This document shows positions 4,753 to 6,211 of a stretch of DNA of 6,211 nt, one piece after another. The first letter of the stretch is position 1; every line of letters begins with the position of its first letter. The DNA comes from Rickettsiales bacterium (GTDB lineage Bacteria > Pseudomonadota > Alphaproteobacteria > Rickettsiales > UBA8987), in contig JAHDHN010000002.1 of assembly GCA_020631295.1 (NCBI GenBank), forward strand, positions 4,652 to 10,862. The letters are read 5' to 3'. The notes below the pieces were generated by a model. It searched no databases and was not told where the DNA came from. It saw nothing but the letters and a program-made list of their open reading frames with translations. The position numbers and the translations under genes are program-made.

Positions 4753-6211
4753 ATTTTGTGACCACCATGGTCTTCGTTATCATCGGATATGGTTCACCCT
4801 TCGCTCTCCAGCGTGAGCGTACCACATTCTCGAAGCGCTTCAAACGACGCGTTGCAAAAGATTCATCACCTTCTGTGTATAGCGTAATCTTCACTGTTGA
4901 TTGATGCATTTCCATCGCACGGATCAGCTGGTCTACATACAGATCACTCTCTGGATGCAGCTCTACAGACTTCATCTGGAATGAATCGTCATTCAGCTTC
5001 ACTTCAATCACGCGGCCTTCGGTAGCACCGAAATTCAACTTCGTGATCTTACCGCGTGTCAGGCGTACCACACGCGGGTTTTCAGTGGTTACACTGTAAC
5101 CCAGCGGCAATGTGCGTGTATCCAGCTTCATAATGAAGTTCGAGCCACGCGCTGCATTTGGAATGGCCGCACATGGTACATGGAAACGTCCATATTGGTC
5201 AGATGTAATAGAAAGGCCGCGTACTGTTGCAACACGTGCACCAGCAATACCGCCCTCACCTTGATCCTGGTAACCATTGGCGTTGGCATCATCAAATACT
5301 TGGCCAATTACTTCACCACAATCAAACACACTGTCTGGCTCCACTTCAATGGTGGCCGCAGCAGCAACCGCACATTGGAACTCTGCTGACGCAGACGAGC
5401 TCAGTGAGTCATCACATAGTGGATGTGCCGTATTAGTCACACCACCCAGCACTACCGAAGAGTTAATAGTTACAGCAAATTGTACTACCGCACGCTCACC
5501 CACAGCAAAGATTGCTGGCGTTTCCGTTGGCACCCAACTCAGCTCATTACCATTAATGGTAGGCTCTTGTGCACCAGAAGCAACCGCTACACCTGCAGCA
5601 TCATATTCGGTAAGAGTGGCACTATTTTCCACATAGCTCATACCGTTTGGCAATACATCAACAATAGATGTCAATGTGGTTGCAGTCGGACCTGGGTTTT
5701 CCACTGTCAATGTAAACACGACAATGTCACCAATAGAAGCACTACGCGTGCGCGTTACCTTCGTCATGGTTAGAATAGGATCCGTGATCGATAGTGGCAC
5801 CGGAGGCTGCACTACCGCATCGTCTTGATCCGTCACACCTTGCGTATTATCCATCAATACAATGTTCGTGTAAATCAATTCACCAGATGCATTAACATTG
5901 GCAGCATCGGTACGGAAATGCACTGTGTATGTCACATTTAATGCATCCCCATTACCCAACACTGCATCTGCAGCTAATAGGTTTGTATTTACCTGACCAT
6001 CATAGTTATCATTCGCAGCTACCGTGCTATCGCCCGCTTCGGCATTATCTGCTAGATCAACCTGCACAGCACTGGCCACATAATAGGTACCCGCGGCAGA
6101 AAGTGATGCATCATAGGCACCAAATTCATCTAGACTATCTGTCAATGTAAGATCTGTAAGATCCACATCACCGCTATTTAATACTGTGATCGTATAGGTC
6201 GCAGCATGGCC
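4751..6211 (-). CDS. DUF11-repeat / SdrD-B-like surface protein (partial, 5' end beyond window)
   Basis: The frame is open to the right edge, so a GTG at 6166 is internal and not the start; 486 residues are visible. Numbered from the edge, residues 1-135 are a DUF11-type repeat (TIGR01451 style) cut by the edge, recognisable by TYTITVLNSGDVDLTDLTLTD. Residues 143-262 are a second repeat (MTKVTRTRSASIGDIVVFTL to GVTNTA). Residues 295-396 form an SdrD-B/prealbumin-like domain with a Ca loop (D308, N310, N312, D316, E319), followed by TLPLGYSVTTENPRVVRLTR. Residues 400-470 (DQLIRAMEMHQSTVKITLYT, then RRLKRFENVVRSRW) faintly resemble half of an OmpA-C domain. Four cysteines (266, 280, 298, 347) may form disulfides. 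There is no LPXTG motif, no C-terminal barrel and no type IX sorting domain. Such proteins are extracytoplasmic, with adhesin or fibre roles usually only presumed. The 13-base gap to the barrel gene suggests they act together. Signal peptide and total length cannot be judged here. Confidence 0.9.
   Translation of the reverse strand, partial: GHAATYTITVLNSGDVDLTDLTLTDSLDEFGAYDASLSAAGTYYVASAVQVDLADNAEAGDSTVAANDNYDGQVNTNLLAADAVLGNGDALNVTYTVHFRTDAANVNASGELIYTNIVLMDNTQGVTDQDDAVVQPPVPLSITDPILTMTKVTRTRSASIGDIVVFTLTVENPGPTATTLTSIVDVLPNGMSYVENSATLTEYDAAGVAVASGAQEPTINGNELSWVPTETPAIFAVGERAVVQFAVTINSSVVLGGVTNTAHPLCDDSLSSSASAEFQCAVAAAATIEVEPDSVFDCGEVIGQVFDDANANGYQDQGEGGIAGARVATVRGLSITSDQYGRFHVPCAAIPNAARGSNFIMKLDTRTLPLGYSVTTENPRVVRLTRGKITKLNFGATEGRVIEVKLNDDSFQMKSVELHPESDLYVDQLIRAMEMHQSTVKITLYTEGDESFATRRLKRFENVVRSRWRAKGEPYPMITKTMVVTK

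Noticed and set aside
5277..5636. 119-residue plus-strand frame and overlapping neighbours
   Set aside because: They are antisense to the DUF11/SdrD-B gene, which has clear family motifs in its own frame.
6164..6166. GTG at 6166 as start of the DUF11 gene
   Set aside because: The frame continues to the window edge and encodes TYTITVLNSGD, the first half of the same DUF11 repeat.

Overview
The window is from a Gram-negative bacterium. The evidence is a very large Sec-exported protein ending in an outer-membrane beta-barrel with a terminal phenylalanine, next to a cysteine-poor repeat protein typical of the cell surface. The combination of DUF11-type repeats, an SdrD-B-like domain and a following giant outer-membrane protein recalls gene pairs I know from Alphaproteobacteria and relatives. 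That placement is recognition from memory and was not tested by any search. All supported genes are on the minus strand, so transcription runs from the right edge to the left edge.

Layout in transcription order: (1) 6211-4751 is the C-terminal part of a large surface protein whose N-terminus lies beyond the right edge. It has two DUF11-type beta-sandwich repeats (the first cut by the edge), a Ca-loop-bearing SdrD-B/prealbumin-like domain, and a short tail faintly like OmpA-C. (2) After 13 bases, 4737-589 encodes a 1382-residue exported protein. It has a signal peptide, a long Ala/Val/acidic low-complexity stretch, several beta-rich domains, and a C-terminal barrel of about 600 residues in which I count about 32-33 strands by eye. 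Its Shine-Dalgarno sequence shares bases with the stop codon of the preceding gene, so the two are almost certainly one operon with coupled translation. (3) 588-408 is a non-coding stretch almost filled with hairpins: a strong terminator directly after the barrel gene, further stem-loops, a perfect 7-bp palindrome and a bidirectional terminator. (4) 368-1 is the N-terminal third or so of a GT-B-fold (GT4-like) glycosyltransferase, cut by the left edge.

My reading is that the pair forms a surface module. The repeat protein would be an adhesin-like or envelope-spanning fibre, and the barrel its outer-membrane anchor, export partner or co-displayed protein. The glycosyltransferase probably belongs to a separate unit for surface glycan synthesis, or is reached only by read-through of the hairpin region. 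The functional link between the two surface proteins is inferred from operon structure and cell location only. No RNA gene, mobile element, CRISPR array or origin was seen. Plus-strand open frames are shadows of the minus-strand genes.
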